Shown one piece after another: positions 57,058 through 64,000 of a stretch of DNA of 64,000 nt (its first letter is position 1; every line of letters begins with the position of its first letter). The stretch covers positions 1-64,000 of the forward strand of contig NZ_JAUSLW010000183.1 in the NCBI RefSeq assembly GCF_030645195.1, written 5' to 3'. Source of the stretch: Phenylobacterium sp. Its GTDB lineage: Bacteria; Pseudomonadota; Alphaproteobacteria; Caulobacterales; Caulobacteraceae. Under the pieces are notes generated by a model. The model searched no databases. It was not told the origin of the DNA and was given only the letters and a program-made list of their open reading frames with translations. The position numbers were made by a program, and so were the translations under genes.

Positions 57058-58569
57058 ATGGCTGGGACCACGGCGGTCGGCGGCAAGCCGGTCTATTCGG
57101 ACAGTTACAAGGGCGTGGTGCTGGGCCTGCTGGTCACCGCCTACACGCTCAACTTCATCGACCGGACGATCATCGCCACCATCGGCCAGGCCATCAAGGA
57201 CGACCTGAAGATCACCGACACCCAGCTCGGCCTGCTGGGCGGACTCTACTTCGCCCTGCTCTACACCCTGCTGGGCATCCCGATCGCCCGCCTGGCCGAG
57301 CGCTTCAACCGCGTCTCCATCATCTCCGCCGCCATCCTGATCTGGTCGGGCTTCACCGCGCTCTGCGGCACGGCCACCAGCTTCGCCCAGCTGGCGGCCT
57401 ACCGCTTCGGGGTCGGGTTCGGGGAGGCGGGCCTCTCCCCGCCCGCCCACTCCCTGATCAGCGACTATTTCGAGCCCAAGAAGCGGGCCACGGCGCTCTC
57501 GATCTACTCCTTCGGCATCCCGCTCGGAACCATGGTCGGCGCGGTGGCCGGCGGCTGGCTGGCCCAGAACTTCTCCTGGCGCATCGCCTTCATGCTGGTG
57601 GGCGCGCCCGGCATCCTCATCGCCATCGTCATGAAACTGATGATCAAGGAGCCGCCGCGCGGCCACTCCGAGCCCGACCAGGCCCCGGCCTCCCCGGAAG
57701 ACATCAGCGTCGACACCGCCCCGAAGTTTTCCTTCCTTGGCGAACTCAAGGAGCTGGCCAGCGTCGCCGGCACGCTGTTCGGCAAGTGGCCGGTCCTGCA
57801 CATGGTGCTGGGCGTCACCATCGCCTCCTTCGGCTCCTATGGGTCAGGCCAGTTCGTGCCCCCCTACTTCACCCGCACCTTCGGCCTGGACTACGCCCAG
57901 GTCGGCCTGATCACCGGCATCGTCGGCGGCATTTCCTCAGGGATAGGCACCCTGCTGGGAGGCTTCATCACCGATCGCCTGAGCAAGCGCTCGCCGCGCT
58001 GGTACTCGCTGACGCCGGCCATCGGCCTGACCATCGCCACGCCGATCTATATCGCCGCCTACATGCAGCCCTCCTGGCAGACCGCGGCCCTGATCCTGCT
58101 GATCCCGGGGATCTTCCACTACACCTACCTGGGCCCCACCTTCGGGGTGGTGCAGAACATGGTGCCGACGCGCCGCCGGGCGACGGCCACGGCCCTGCTG
58201 TTCTTCTTCCTCAACCTGATCGCGCTCGGCGGCGGCCCGCCCTTCACCGGCTGGATCATCGACCAGTTCGCCCAGTTCAACTTCAACCACGACGGCGGCT
58301 CCGGCACGCTGGCGGCGCTCGGCGGCCTGCTGGGCGGCGAGGGCGGAGCAGTCAGCTTCGCCGCCGCCTGCCCGGGCGGCAAGGCGCCGGACGGGGCGAG
58401 CCTGGCCCTGGTCGGCCAGTGCAAGGCCAGCCTGGTGGAGGCGACGCGCTCGGGCGTCATCGTCTCCATCTGCTTCTACCTCTGGGCCGCCTTCCACTAC
58501 CTGCTGGGCTCCATCGGCCTCACCAAGGCGCTCTCCAAGGCCCGCACCGACCGCGGCGAAGCGGCCTGA
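57058..58569 (+). CDS. Spinster-type MFS transporter (copy 3)
   Basis: A 503-residue transporter. VVLGLLVTAYTLNFIDRTII marks helix 1, GIPIARLAERFNRVSII the loop after helix 2, and FGEAGLSPPAHSLISDYFEPK the loop before helix 5. It carries a longer insert between helices 6 and 7 and one near the C-terminus (CPGGKAPDGASLALVGQC). More distant from copies 1 and 2 than they are from each other. ATG at 57058; GTG at 57052 is possible. Substrate unknown. Confidence 0.88.
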   Translation: MAGTTAVGGKPVYSDSYKGVVLGLLVTAYTLNFIDRTIIATIGQAIKDDLKITDTQLGLLGGLYFALLYTLLGIPIARLAERFNRVSIISAAILIWSGFTALCGTATSFAQLAAYRFGVGFGEAGLSPPAHSLISDYFEPKKRATALSIYSFGIPLGTMVGAVAGGWLAQNFSWRIAFMLVGAPGILIAIVMKLMIKEPPRGHSEPDQAPASPEDISVDTAPKFSFLGELKELASVAGTLFGKWPVLHMVLGVTIASFGSYGSGQFVPPYFTRTFGLDYAQVGLITGIVGGISSGIGTLLGGFITDRLSKRSPRWYSLTPAIGLTIATPIYIAAYMQPSWQTAALILLIPGIFHYTYLGPTFGVVQNMVPTRRRATATALLFFFLNLIALGGGPPFTGWIIDQFAQFNFNHDGGSGTLAALGGLLGGEGGAVSFAAACPGGKAPDGASLALVGQCKASLVEATRSGVIVSICFYLWAAFHYLLGSIGLTKALSKARTDRGEAA

Positions 58570-58590
58570 ACTTTCCAATCGGCGTCAGCC

Positions 58591-58620
58591 TCGTTACTCA
58601 AGGCATGACTTGAGTAACGA
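58591..58620. promoter_or_regulatory. Perfect palindrome upstream of GST gene
   Basis: TCGTTACTCAAG (58591-58602) and CTTGAGTAACGA (58609-58620) are perfect 12-bp arms around GCATGA. It ends 7 bases before the ATG. TTACTCAAG...CTTGAGTAA resembles sites of HxlR-type repressors. No regulator gene is adjacent. Confidence 0.65.
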
Positions 58621-58627
58621 GGCGCGC

Positions 58628-59272
58628 ATGTCCCTGACGCTCTATTTCCACCCCTTCGCCTCCTACTGCTGGAAGGCGCTGATCGCCCTCTACGAGAACG
58701 ACACCCCCTTCACCCCGCACAACCTGGATCTGGGCGATCCCAAGGTCCGCGCCGAGTTCAACACCCTCTCGCCCTTCGGCAAGATGCCCCTGCTCAGGGA
58801 CGGCGAGACCCTGGTCTCCGAGGCCACCGTGGTCATCGAGCACCTGGCCTTGAACCATCCGGGGAAGATCGCCCTCATTCCGCGCGATCCCGCCGCCGCC
58901 CTGCCCATCCGCCACCGCGACCGGGTCTTCGACCTCTATGTCCAGGAGCCGATGCAGAAGATCGTCGGCGACCGCCTGCGTCCGGCGGACGCCAAGGACC
59001 CCTTCGGCGTCGCCCAAGCGCGGACCACCCTGCGCACCGCCTACGCCTTGATCGAGACCTGGACCACCGATGGCCCCTGGATCATGGGCGAGGCCTTCAC
59101 CCTGGCCGACTGCGCCGCCGCCCCGGCCCTGCATTATGCCGAGAAGGTGGAGCCCTTCGGCGATGCGTTCCCCAAGATGACGGCCTATCTGGCGCGCCTG
59201 AAAGCGCAGCCCTCCTTCGCGCGGGTTCTGGAAGAGGCTGCGCCCTACAACGACTTCTTCCCGAAGGAATAG
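58628..59272 (+). CDS. Glutathione S-transferase family protein
   Basis: A 214-residue GST. The N-terminal domain reads LTLYFHPFASYCWKALIALY, with FGKMPLLRDGETLVSEATVVIEHL for glutathione binding. C-terminal domain motif is IMGEAFTLADCAAAPAL. ATG at 58628 is preferred over a TTG at 58610, which lies inside the palindrome. The palindromic operator suggests inducible expression. Confidence 0.9.
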   Translation: MSLTLYFHPFASYCWKALIALYENDTPFTPHNLDLGDPKVRAEFNTLSPFGKMPLLRDGETLVSEATVVIEHLALNHPGKIALIPRDPAAALPIRHRDRVFDLYVQEPMQKIVGDRLRPADAKDPFGVAQARTTLRTAYALIETWTTDGPWIMGEAFTLADCAAAPALHYAEKVEPFGDAFPKMTAYLARLKAQPSFARVLEEAAPYNDFFPKE

Positions 59273-59334
59273 GTCCGGCGGGGTGGCAAAAACCGCCCGG
59301 TGGCGCTATCCACCGCCGGTAAGGAGCCACGTTC

Positions 59335-60657
59335 ATGATCCCCCGCTACGCCCGCAAGGAAGCCGCCGACATCTGGTCGCCCCAGACCCGCTTCAAGATC
59401 ATGTTCGAGATCGAGGCCCACGCCGCCGACAAGATGGCGCAGCTGGGGGTCATCCCCAAGCTGGCGGCCCAGACCATCTGGGAAAAGGGCCGCGACGCCA
59501 TCTGGGACGCCGACCGCATCGATGAGATCGAGCGCGAGGTGAAGCACGACGTCATCGCCTTCCTGACCCACGTCACCGAGATCGTCGGCCCCGAGGCGCG
59601 TTTCCTGCACCAGGGCATGACCAGCTCCGACGTCAACGACACCGCGCTCGCCGTCCAGCTCTGCCGCGCCACCGACCTGTTGCTGGAGGACGTCGACCTG
59701 GTGCTGGCCGCCCTCAAGCGCCGCGCCTTCGAGCACCGCCTGACGCCGACCGTCGGCCGCAGCCACGCCATCCACGCCGAACCCACCACCTTCGGCCTCA
59801 AGCTCGCCGGCCACTACGCCGAGTTCCAGCGCGCCAAGGAGCGCCTGGCGATGGCCAAGTTCGAGATCGCCACCTGCGCCATCTCCGGCGCCGTCGGCAC
59901 CTTCGCCAATGTCGCGCCCGAGGTGGAGGCCCACGTCGCCGAGCAGCTGGGCCTGGCCGTCGAGCCGGTTTCCACCCAGGTGATCCCGCGCGACCGCCAC
60001 GCCGCCTATTTCGCCGCGCTTGGCGTCGTCGCCTCCTCCATCGAGCGCCTGGCCACCGAGATCCGCCACCTGCAGCGCACCGAGGTGCTGGAGGCCGAGG
60101 AGCCCTTCGATCCGGGCCAGAAGGGATCGAGCGCCATGCCCCACAAGCGCAACCCGATCCTGACCGAGAACCTCACCGGTCTCGCCCGCCTGATCCGCTC
60201 GGCCGTGGTGCCCGCCATGGAGAACGTCACCCTCTGGCACGAGCGCGACATCAGCCACTCGTCGGTCGAGCGCGGCATCGCCCCGGACGCCACCGTTCAC
60301 CTGGACTTCGCCCTGCGCCGCCTGGCCGGGGTCGTGGAGCGGCTGGTGATCTATCCGGAGAACATGCTCAAGAACATGGACCGTCTGGGCGGCCTGGTTC
60401 ACTCGCAACGCGTCCTGCTGGCCCTCACCCAGAAGGGCGTCGCCCGCGAGGCCGCCTATGCGGCGGTCCAGGGCGCGGCCATGAAGGTCTGGCGCGGCGA
60501 GGGCAAGTTCATCGACCTGCTGCTGGCCGACCCCACCGTCACCCTCTCCCAGGCCGAGATCGCCGACCTCTTCGACCTCGGCTACCACTTCAAGAACGTC
60601 GACGTCATCTTCGCCCGGGTGTTCGGCCAGGAGGCCATGGCCAAGGCCGCGGAGTAG
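59335..60657 (+). CDS. purB: Adenylosuccinate lyase
   Basis: A 440-residue enzyme that performs two steps of purine synthesis: SAICAR to AICAR, and adenylosuccinate to AMP. Active-site segments are HQGMTSSDVNDTA, VGRSHAIHAEPTTFGLK and the signature SSAMPHKRNPILTENLTG. Full length with the C-terminal helical domain. ATG at 59335 follows AAGGAG. Monocistronic here. Confidence 0.96.
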   Translation: MIPRYARKEAADIWSPQTRFKIMFEIEAHAADKMAQLGVIPKLAAQTIWEKGRDAIWDADRIDEIEREVKHDVIAFLTHVTEIVGPEARFLHQGMTSSDVNDTALAVQLCRATDLLLEDVDLVLAALKRRAFEHRLTPTVGRSHAIHAEPTTFGLKLAGHYAEFQRAKERLAMAKFEIATCAISGAVGTFANVAPEVEAHVAEQLGLAVEPVSTQVIPRDRHAAYFAALGVVASSIERLATEIRHLQRTEVLEAEEPFDPGQKGSSAMPHKRNPILTENLTGLARLIRSAVVPAMENVTLWHERDISHSSVERGIAPDATVHLDFALRRLAGVVERLVIYPENMLKNMDRLGGLVHSQRVLLALTQKGVAREAAYAAVQGAAMKVWRGEGKFIDLLLADPTVTLSQAEIADLFDLGYHFKNVDVIFARVFGQEAMAKAAE

Positions 60658-60684
60658 CCGGCCCGCCCTCATCCCCCCGCTCGT

Positions 60685-60812
60685 CATCCTAGGCCTTGTG
60701 CCTAGGACCCCTCTCCCAGCAGGCATTGAGGGACGTTGCGTAGCATCCGCCGCCCCGCTTCGTTCGGCGAACCTTGAGACACCGCGGCAGGGGTCCTCGG
60801 CGCAAGGCCTAA
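60685..60812. repeat. Inverted intergenic repeat between purB and mla operon
   Basis: Left arm with CCTAGGCCTTGTGCCTAGGACCCCT-like order is answered by AGGGGTCCTCGG and GCAAGGCCT on the right. It lies between the convergent purB and MlaF-like genes and may terminate both. Confidence 0.55.
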
Positions 60813-60850
60813 GCGCTCCCCGAGTTCAAGGCGCATATCGGCCAATAGCT

Positions 60851-61588
60851 TTAGCCCCCGTCGACGAACCGCCGGACATCCGGGTGGCGGGTGGTGTCCA
60901 GCTCCCCCGGCGCCCCTTGCCAGACGATGGCGCCGCCGTGCAGCATGGCGATCTGGTCCCCGATGCGCCGGGCCGAGGCGAGATCGTGGGTGATCGACAC
61001 CGCCGTGCAGCCCAGGCGTTTGACCTGGTCGACGATGAGCTCGTTGATCACCGCCGCGGTGATGGGGTCCAGGCCGGTGGTGGGCTCATCGAAGAACAGG
61101 ATCTCGGGATCGGCGGCGATGGCGCGGGCCAGCCCGACCCGCTTCTGCATGCCCCCCGACAGGTCCGCGGGGAAGACGTCGGCCACCTCCGCCCCCAGGC
61201 GCACCCGGGACAGGGCGTCGAGCGCCCGGCGCCTGGCCGCCTCGCGCGGCATGCGGTCGGCATTGATCAGCCGGAAGGCCACGTTCTCCCAGACGCTCAG
61301 GCTGTCGAACAGGGCCGCGCTCTGGAAGAGCACGCCGGAGCGGGACAGCAGGCGCCGTTGGGTCCGCCCGCCGAACCCCGGCAGCGCCCGGCCGTCCAGC
61401 AGGACCTTGCCGCTGTCGGGCGCCATCAGCCCCAGGGCCAGCTTGACCATGATCGACTTGCCCTGACCCGAGCCGCCGATGATCACCGTCGAGCGGCCGG
61501 CCTCGATGCGCAGGTTCAGCCCCTCCAGGACGGTGGCGTCCCCGAACCGCTTGCCGACCTTGCGCCACTCGAGCTTGGGCCGGGTCAT
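60851..61588 (-). CDS. mlaF: MlaF-like ABC transporter ATPase
   Basis: A 245-residue ABC ATPase. Walker A is GGSGQGKSIM, signature LSGGMQKRVGLARAI, Walker B EILFFDEPTTGLDP and the H-loop VSITHDLASARRIGD. The SGGMQKR signature is characteristic of Mla/Ttg2 lipid transporters. ATG at 61588 overlaps the permease stop. The Mla system moves phospholipids between outer and inner membranes. No STAS protein (MlaB) gene follows. Confidence 0.93.
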   Translation of the reverse strand: MTRPKLEWRKVGKRFGDATVLEGLNLRIEAGRSTVIIGGSGQGKSIMVKLALGLMAPDSGKVLLDGRALPGFGGRTQRRLLSRSGVLFQSAALFDSLSVWENVAFRLINADRMPREAARRRALDALSRVRLGAEVADVFPADLSGGMQKRVGLARAIAADPEILFFDEPTTGLDPITAAVINELIVDQVKRLGCTAVSITHDLASARRIGDQIAMLHGGAIVWQGAPGELDTTRHPDVRRFVDGG

Positions 61589-62376
61589 CGGGCGGTGAAC
61601 AGGGTGGTGAGCACATAGTCGGTGGCGAAGATCAGGATGGCGGCCGAGACCACCGCCTGGGTGGTCGCCCGCCCAACCCCCCGCGCGCCGCCGGTTGCGT
61701 TGTAGCCATGGTGGCAACCCATCAGGGCGACGATGAAGCCGAACGCCATGGCCTTCAGCAGGCCGGTGCCGACGTCCTGCGGCTCCACGAAGTCCACGGT
61801 GCTGCGGATGTAGACGGTGGGGTTGAAGTCCAGGAACCCGACCGCCACCCCCCAGCCGCCGGCGACGCCGATGATGTCGGCCACCACGGTGAGCAGGGGC
61901 AGGGCGATCACGGCGGCCACCAGCCGCGGCGCCACCAGATAGCCGTAGGGATCGGTCGACAGGGTCTTCATGGCGTCGATCTGCTCGGTGGCCCGCATGG
62001 CCCCGATCTCCGCGGCCATGGTCGCGGCGACCCGGCCGGCCAGCATCAGGGCCGCCAGCACCGGACCGAGCTCGCGGGTGATCCCCAGGGCGACGATCTG
62101 CGGCATGATCTGCTCGGCGTTGAACCGCCCGCCGCCGGTGTAGATGTTCAACGCCAGGGCCGCGCCGGTGAACACCGCCGTCAGGCCGATCACCGGCAGG
62201 GAGAAGAAGCCGATCGCCACCAGCTGGCGCAGGACCTGGCCGAGATACCAGGGGCCGGCCACCACCGCCCACAGGCCGCGCAGGGCGAACAGCGCCACGG
62301 CGCCCACCTGCCTCAGCGACGACAGCGCCAGGCGGCCGACGGCCGAGACAGGAGTCATCGCCGCGGCGCCGGCCAT
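61585..62376 (-). CDS. mlaE: MlaE-like ABC permease
   Basis: A 263-residue permease with the MlaE signature: NAEQIMPQIVALGITRELGPVLAAL-type coupling segment, then EIGAMRATEQIDAM and MGCHHGYNATGGARGVG. About five membrane helices. Starts 1 base after the MlaD stop and overlaps mlaF by ATGA. Confidence 0.93.
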   Translation of the reverse strand: MAGAAAMTPVSAVGRLALSSLRQVGAVALFALRGLWAVVAGPWYLGQVLRQLVAIGFFSLPVIGLTAVFTGAALALNIYTGGGRFNAEQIMPQIVALGITRELGPVLAALMLAGRVAATMAAEIGAMRATEQIDAMKTLSTDPYGYLVAPRLVAAVIALPLLTVVADIIGVAGGWGVAVGFLDFNPTVYIRSTVDFVEPQDVGTGLLKAMAFGFIVALMGCHHGYNATGGARGVGRATTQAVVSAAILIFATDYVLTTLFTAR

Positions 62377-62377
62377 C

Positions 62378-62845
62378 TCACTCGGGCTCCGCGGCCGGCG
62401 CCTGGGGTTGCGGCCGCACCGCCTGGCCGATCAGGCCGAACAGGTCGACCGCGCCCTGGGTGTTCTGGATCTCACCGCCGGGCTTGAGGTCCTCGGGCGC
62501 GCCCCCGGCCCCGATGGCCACATGCACGCCCCCCAGCAGGCTGTCGCTGGTGATCTTGGCGGTGGAATCGGCGGGCAGCCGGATCGCCGGATCCAGCGCC
62601 AGCTCGACCTTGGCCAGATAGGTGTCGGGCTCCAGCGTGACCTTCGCCACCGTGCCGACCTTGACGCCGGCGACACTGACCACGGCGCCCGGGGTCAGGG
62701 ATCCGACGTCGCCGAACTTGGCGCTCACCTGGTAGCCCCCCGGGGTCATCCCGCCCCCGCCCACCCGCAGGGCGTAGACCAGGAAGGCCCCGGCCAGGGC
62801 CAGCACCAGAACGCCCATGATGGTCTCGGCCCACTGTCCACGCAC
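62378..62845 (-). CDS. mlaD: MlaD-like MCE-domain protein
   Basis: A 155-residue protein with an N-terminal membrane anchor (ETIMGVLVLALAGAFLVYAL) and one MCE domain (YQVSAKFGDVGSLTPGAVV, then VSVAGVKVGTV and SDSLLGGVHVAIG). MlaD forms a hexameric ring that contacts MlaFE. The start is GTG at 62845, 3 bases after the mlaC stop. Confidence 0.93.
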   Translation of the reverse strand: MRGQWAETIMGVLVLALAGAFLVYALRVGGGGMTPGGYQVSAKFGDVGSLTPGAVVSVAGVKVGTVAKVTLEPDTYLAKVELALDPAIRLPADSTAKITSDSLLGGVHVAIGAGGAPEDLKPGGEIQNTQGAVDLFGLIGQAVRPQPQAPAAEPE

Positions 62846-62848
62846 GCG

Positions 62849-63475
62849 TCAGCTCTTGGGTTTGGGGTTGCGCTGAAGCTGCGCGATGAGCACGCCGATG
62901 TCGCCGCCGGCGTTGTCGATGGTGGAGACGAAGTCCTGCTGCTGGGTGATGGCCAGCCAGACCCCGCGGATCTGGACGTCGACGACCTTCCAGCTTCCCC
63001 CCGCCCCCAGCACCCGCCAGGAGACCGGGATCGGCTCGCGGCCGCCGCCGGTGACCACCGTGCTCACCACCACGTCCCCCGGCGCCCGGGCCACCGAGCC
63101 CGTGACCTTCAGGGTCTCGCCCCGGAACTCGGAGATCCGGCTCTGATAGACGTTCTCCGCATAGGTGCGGAACACGCTGTTGAACTGCGCCCGCTGGGCC
63201 GGGGTGATGGTCCGCGCGTACTTGCCTAGCACGAAGTTGGTGATCTTCGGGACATCGGCGATCTGGTCGATCAGCCGCCGGAACGCCACCTCCTTCTGCG
63301 CCAGGCTGAGGCCGCGGTCGGCCAGCACCGACAGCACCTTCTGGGCCTGGACCTGGACGAACGCCTCGGCGTCGGGATCACGCGCGCTGCGCCGGGGGGC
63401 GGTCTGGGCGCGCGCGCCGCCGGCGGCCAGGGCGGCGCCGAGGGCGAGCAGCAGATGACGGCGGGCTTGACGCAT
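62849..63475 (-). CDS. mlaC: MlaC-like periplasmic phospholipid carrier
   Basis: A 208-residue exported protein (signal HLLLALGAALAAGGARAQ). The MlaC/Ttg2D core includes VPKITNFVLGKYARTITPAQ, FRTYAENVYQSRISEF and WKVVDVQIRGVWLAITQQQDF. It shuttles phospholipids between the outer-membrane MlaA complex and MlaD. ATG at 63475 is preferred over 63502 because it gives a standard signal peptide. Confidence 0.9.
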   Translation of the reverse strand: MRQARRHLLLALGAALAAGGARAQTAPRRSARDPDAEAFVQVQAQKVLSVLADRGLSLAQKEVAFRRLIDQIADVPKITNFVLGKYARTITPAQRAQFNSVFRTYAENVYQSRISEFRGETLKVTGSVARAPGDVVVSTVVTGGGREPIPVSWRVLGAGGSWKVVDVQIRGVWLAITQQQDFVSTIDNAGGDIGVLIAQLQRNPKPKS

Positions 63476-63502
63476 CGAGGGACTCCGGCGGGCGGGACGC
63501 AA

Positions 63503-64000
63503 CTAATAGATGGGTTCTGAGACGGCGTTCGCCGCCAGGGCTATGCCTGCGGCCGTCGGGGGGTCGGGCGCCGCCGGCGAGTCGTCGAAGTCGGGCAGGG
63601 TCTCCGCCGCCCCGGTGGCCTCGCGCACCACCGCCTCCCGGCTCTGGCCGTAGGCCGACCGGATCGTCGCATAGGGGTCGGTCGCCTGCTCGGCGATCGC
63701 CGTCAGGGTCGCCTCGGCGCCGGCGCGGGTGTCCAGGGCCGTGACCCCCAGGCGGCCGGCGCCGAAGTCGCTGTCCAGTCCGCCCGTCGCCAGGGAGACG
63801 GGATCGGTCAGGGCGTCCACCACCTGGCCCAGGCCGTCCCTCACATTGAGGGGGCCGATCACCGGCAGGTAGAGATAGGGGCCAGGGCCCACCCCGTAGC
63901 GTCCCAGGGTCTGACCGAAGTCGGCGCGGCGGCGCTCCAGTCCGGCCTTGCCGGCCACGTCGAACATCCCCAGCACGCCGACGGTGGAGTTGGTGACGAA
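63503..64000 (-). CDS. mlaA: MlaA (VacJ)-like outer-membrane protein, N-terminus beyond window
   Basis: The frame is open to the right edge. FVTNSTVGVLGMFDVAGKAGL followed by DFGQTLGRYGVGPGPYL and PVIGPLNVRDGLGQVVD are typical of the second half of MlaA, which removes misplaced phospholipid from the outer leaflet. An acidic, Pro-rich tail of about 50 residues ends the protein. The signal peptide and first half lie outside. It is the first gene of the mlaA-C-D-E-F operon in this direction. Confidence 0.9.
   Translation of the reverse strand, partial: FVTNSTVGVLGMFDVAGKAGLERRRADFGQTLGRYGVGPGPYLYLPVIGPLNVRDGLGQVVDALTDPVSLATGGLDSDFGAGRLGVTALDTRAGAEATLTAIAEQATDPYATIRSAYGQSREAVVREATGAAETLPDFDDSPAAPDPPTAAGIALAANAVSEPIY

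Overview
The window is a high-GC, densely packed alphaproteobacterial chromosome segment. Gene content points to Caulobacterales, possibly a Phenylobacterium- or Caulobacter-like organism: SapC-family protein, Spinster-type MFS paralogues, an ECF sigma/anti-sigma/S8-protease operon, a CsgG/HfaB-like protein, and CTAG-ended palindromic intergenic repeats. This placement is inferred from gene content; no ribosomal marker is present. One tRNA gene (tRNA-Leu, anticodon TAA) and no rRNA or CRISPR array were seen.

Positions 1-4400 are an eroding accessory region. It holds an IS5-type transposase tail, an SDR dehydrogenase overlapping an SMP-30/gluconolactonase gene (a sugar oxidation pair), an IS3-type transposase tail abutting a GntR/FCD regulator that has lost its DNA-binding half, and a tyrosine recombinase divergent from a small XRE protein. 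Positions 4670-11950 are mostly core genes: CinA-like protein, sfsA, map, radC, SapC, tRNA-Leu, a WecG/TagA glycosyltransferase and an APH(3')-like kinase. Positions 12000-18100 hold an ECF sigma factor, its anti-sigma factor and a subtilase in one operon, divergent from a LuxR regulator, a CsgG-like protein and a secreted protein.

Positions 18200-25960 carry photolyase, a VapBC-type module, a Fic protein with a palindrome over its own start, two transglutaminase-like proteins, an N-formylglutamate amidohydrolase and a tetR-SRPBCC-membrane protein operon with a clear operator. Positions 26050-29090 look like a nitric-oxide/iron-sulfur response set (NsrR, Nfu, truncated globin). Positions 29140-33330 are a rearranged equivalent of the enterobacterial yjfIJKLMC locus: DUF2170, PspA/IM30 and a glutathionylspermidine-synthase-like ATP-grasp on one strand, and DUF2491, DUF350 and DUF1190 on the other. 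Positions 33540-43950 contain a molybdenum hydroxylase pair, GST, MFS, HigBA and DUF1778-GNAT toxin modules, an SRAP (YedK) protein, a second ATP-grasp-like protein, thioredoxin 2, a cytochrome c and a GlsB-type membrane protein.

Positions 44082-46842 are a complete IS1595/ISXO2-type transposon with perfect 22-bp terminal inverted repeats and an 8-bp target duplication. It carries a DUF3800 gene and three small unknown genes, and it sits inside a palindromic intergenic repeat. At 49148-51568 lies an 806-residue protein made entirely of about 100 consecutive octapeptides, with a nested 56-residue super-period. The rest holds a DsbA-like protein, two SDRs, hemerythrin, a Crp-family regulator, a third Spinster MFS, GST, purB and an mlaA-C-D-E-F lipid transport operon that runs off the right edge.

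The most unusual observations are the octapeptide protein, the cargo-bearing IS1595 element, and a family of palindromic repeats whose CTAG ends supply the stop codons of at least seven neighbouring genes.
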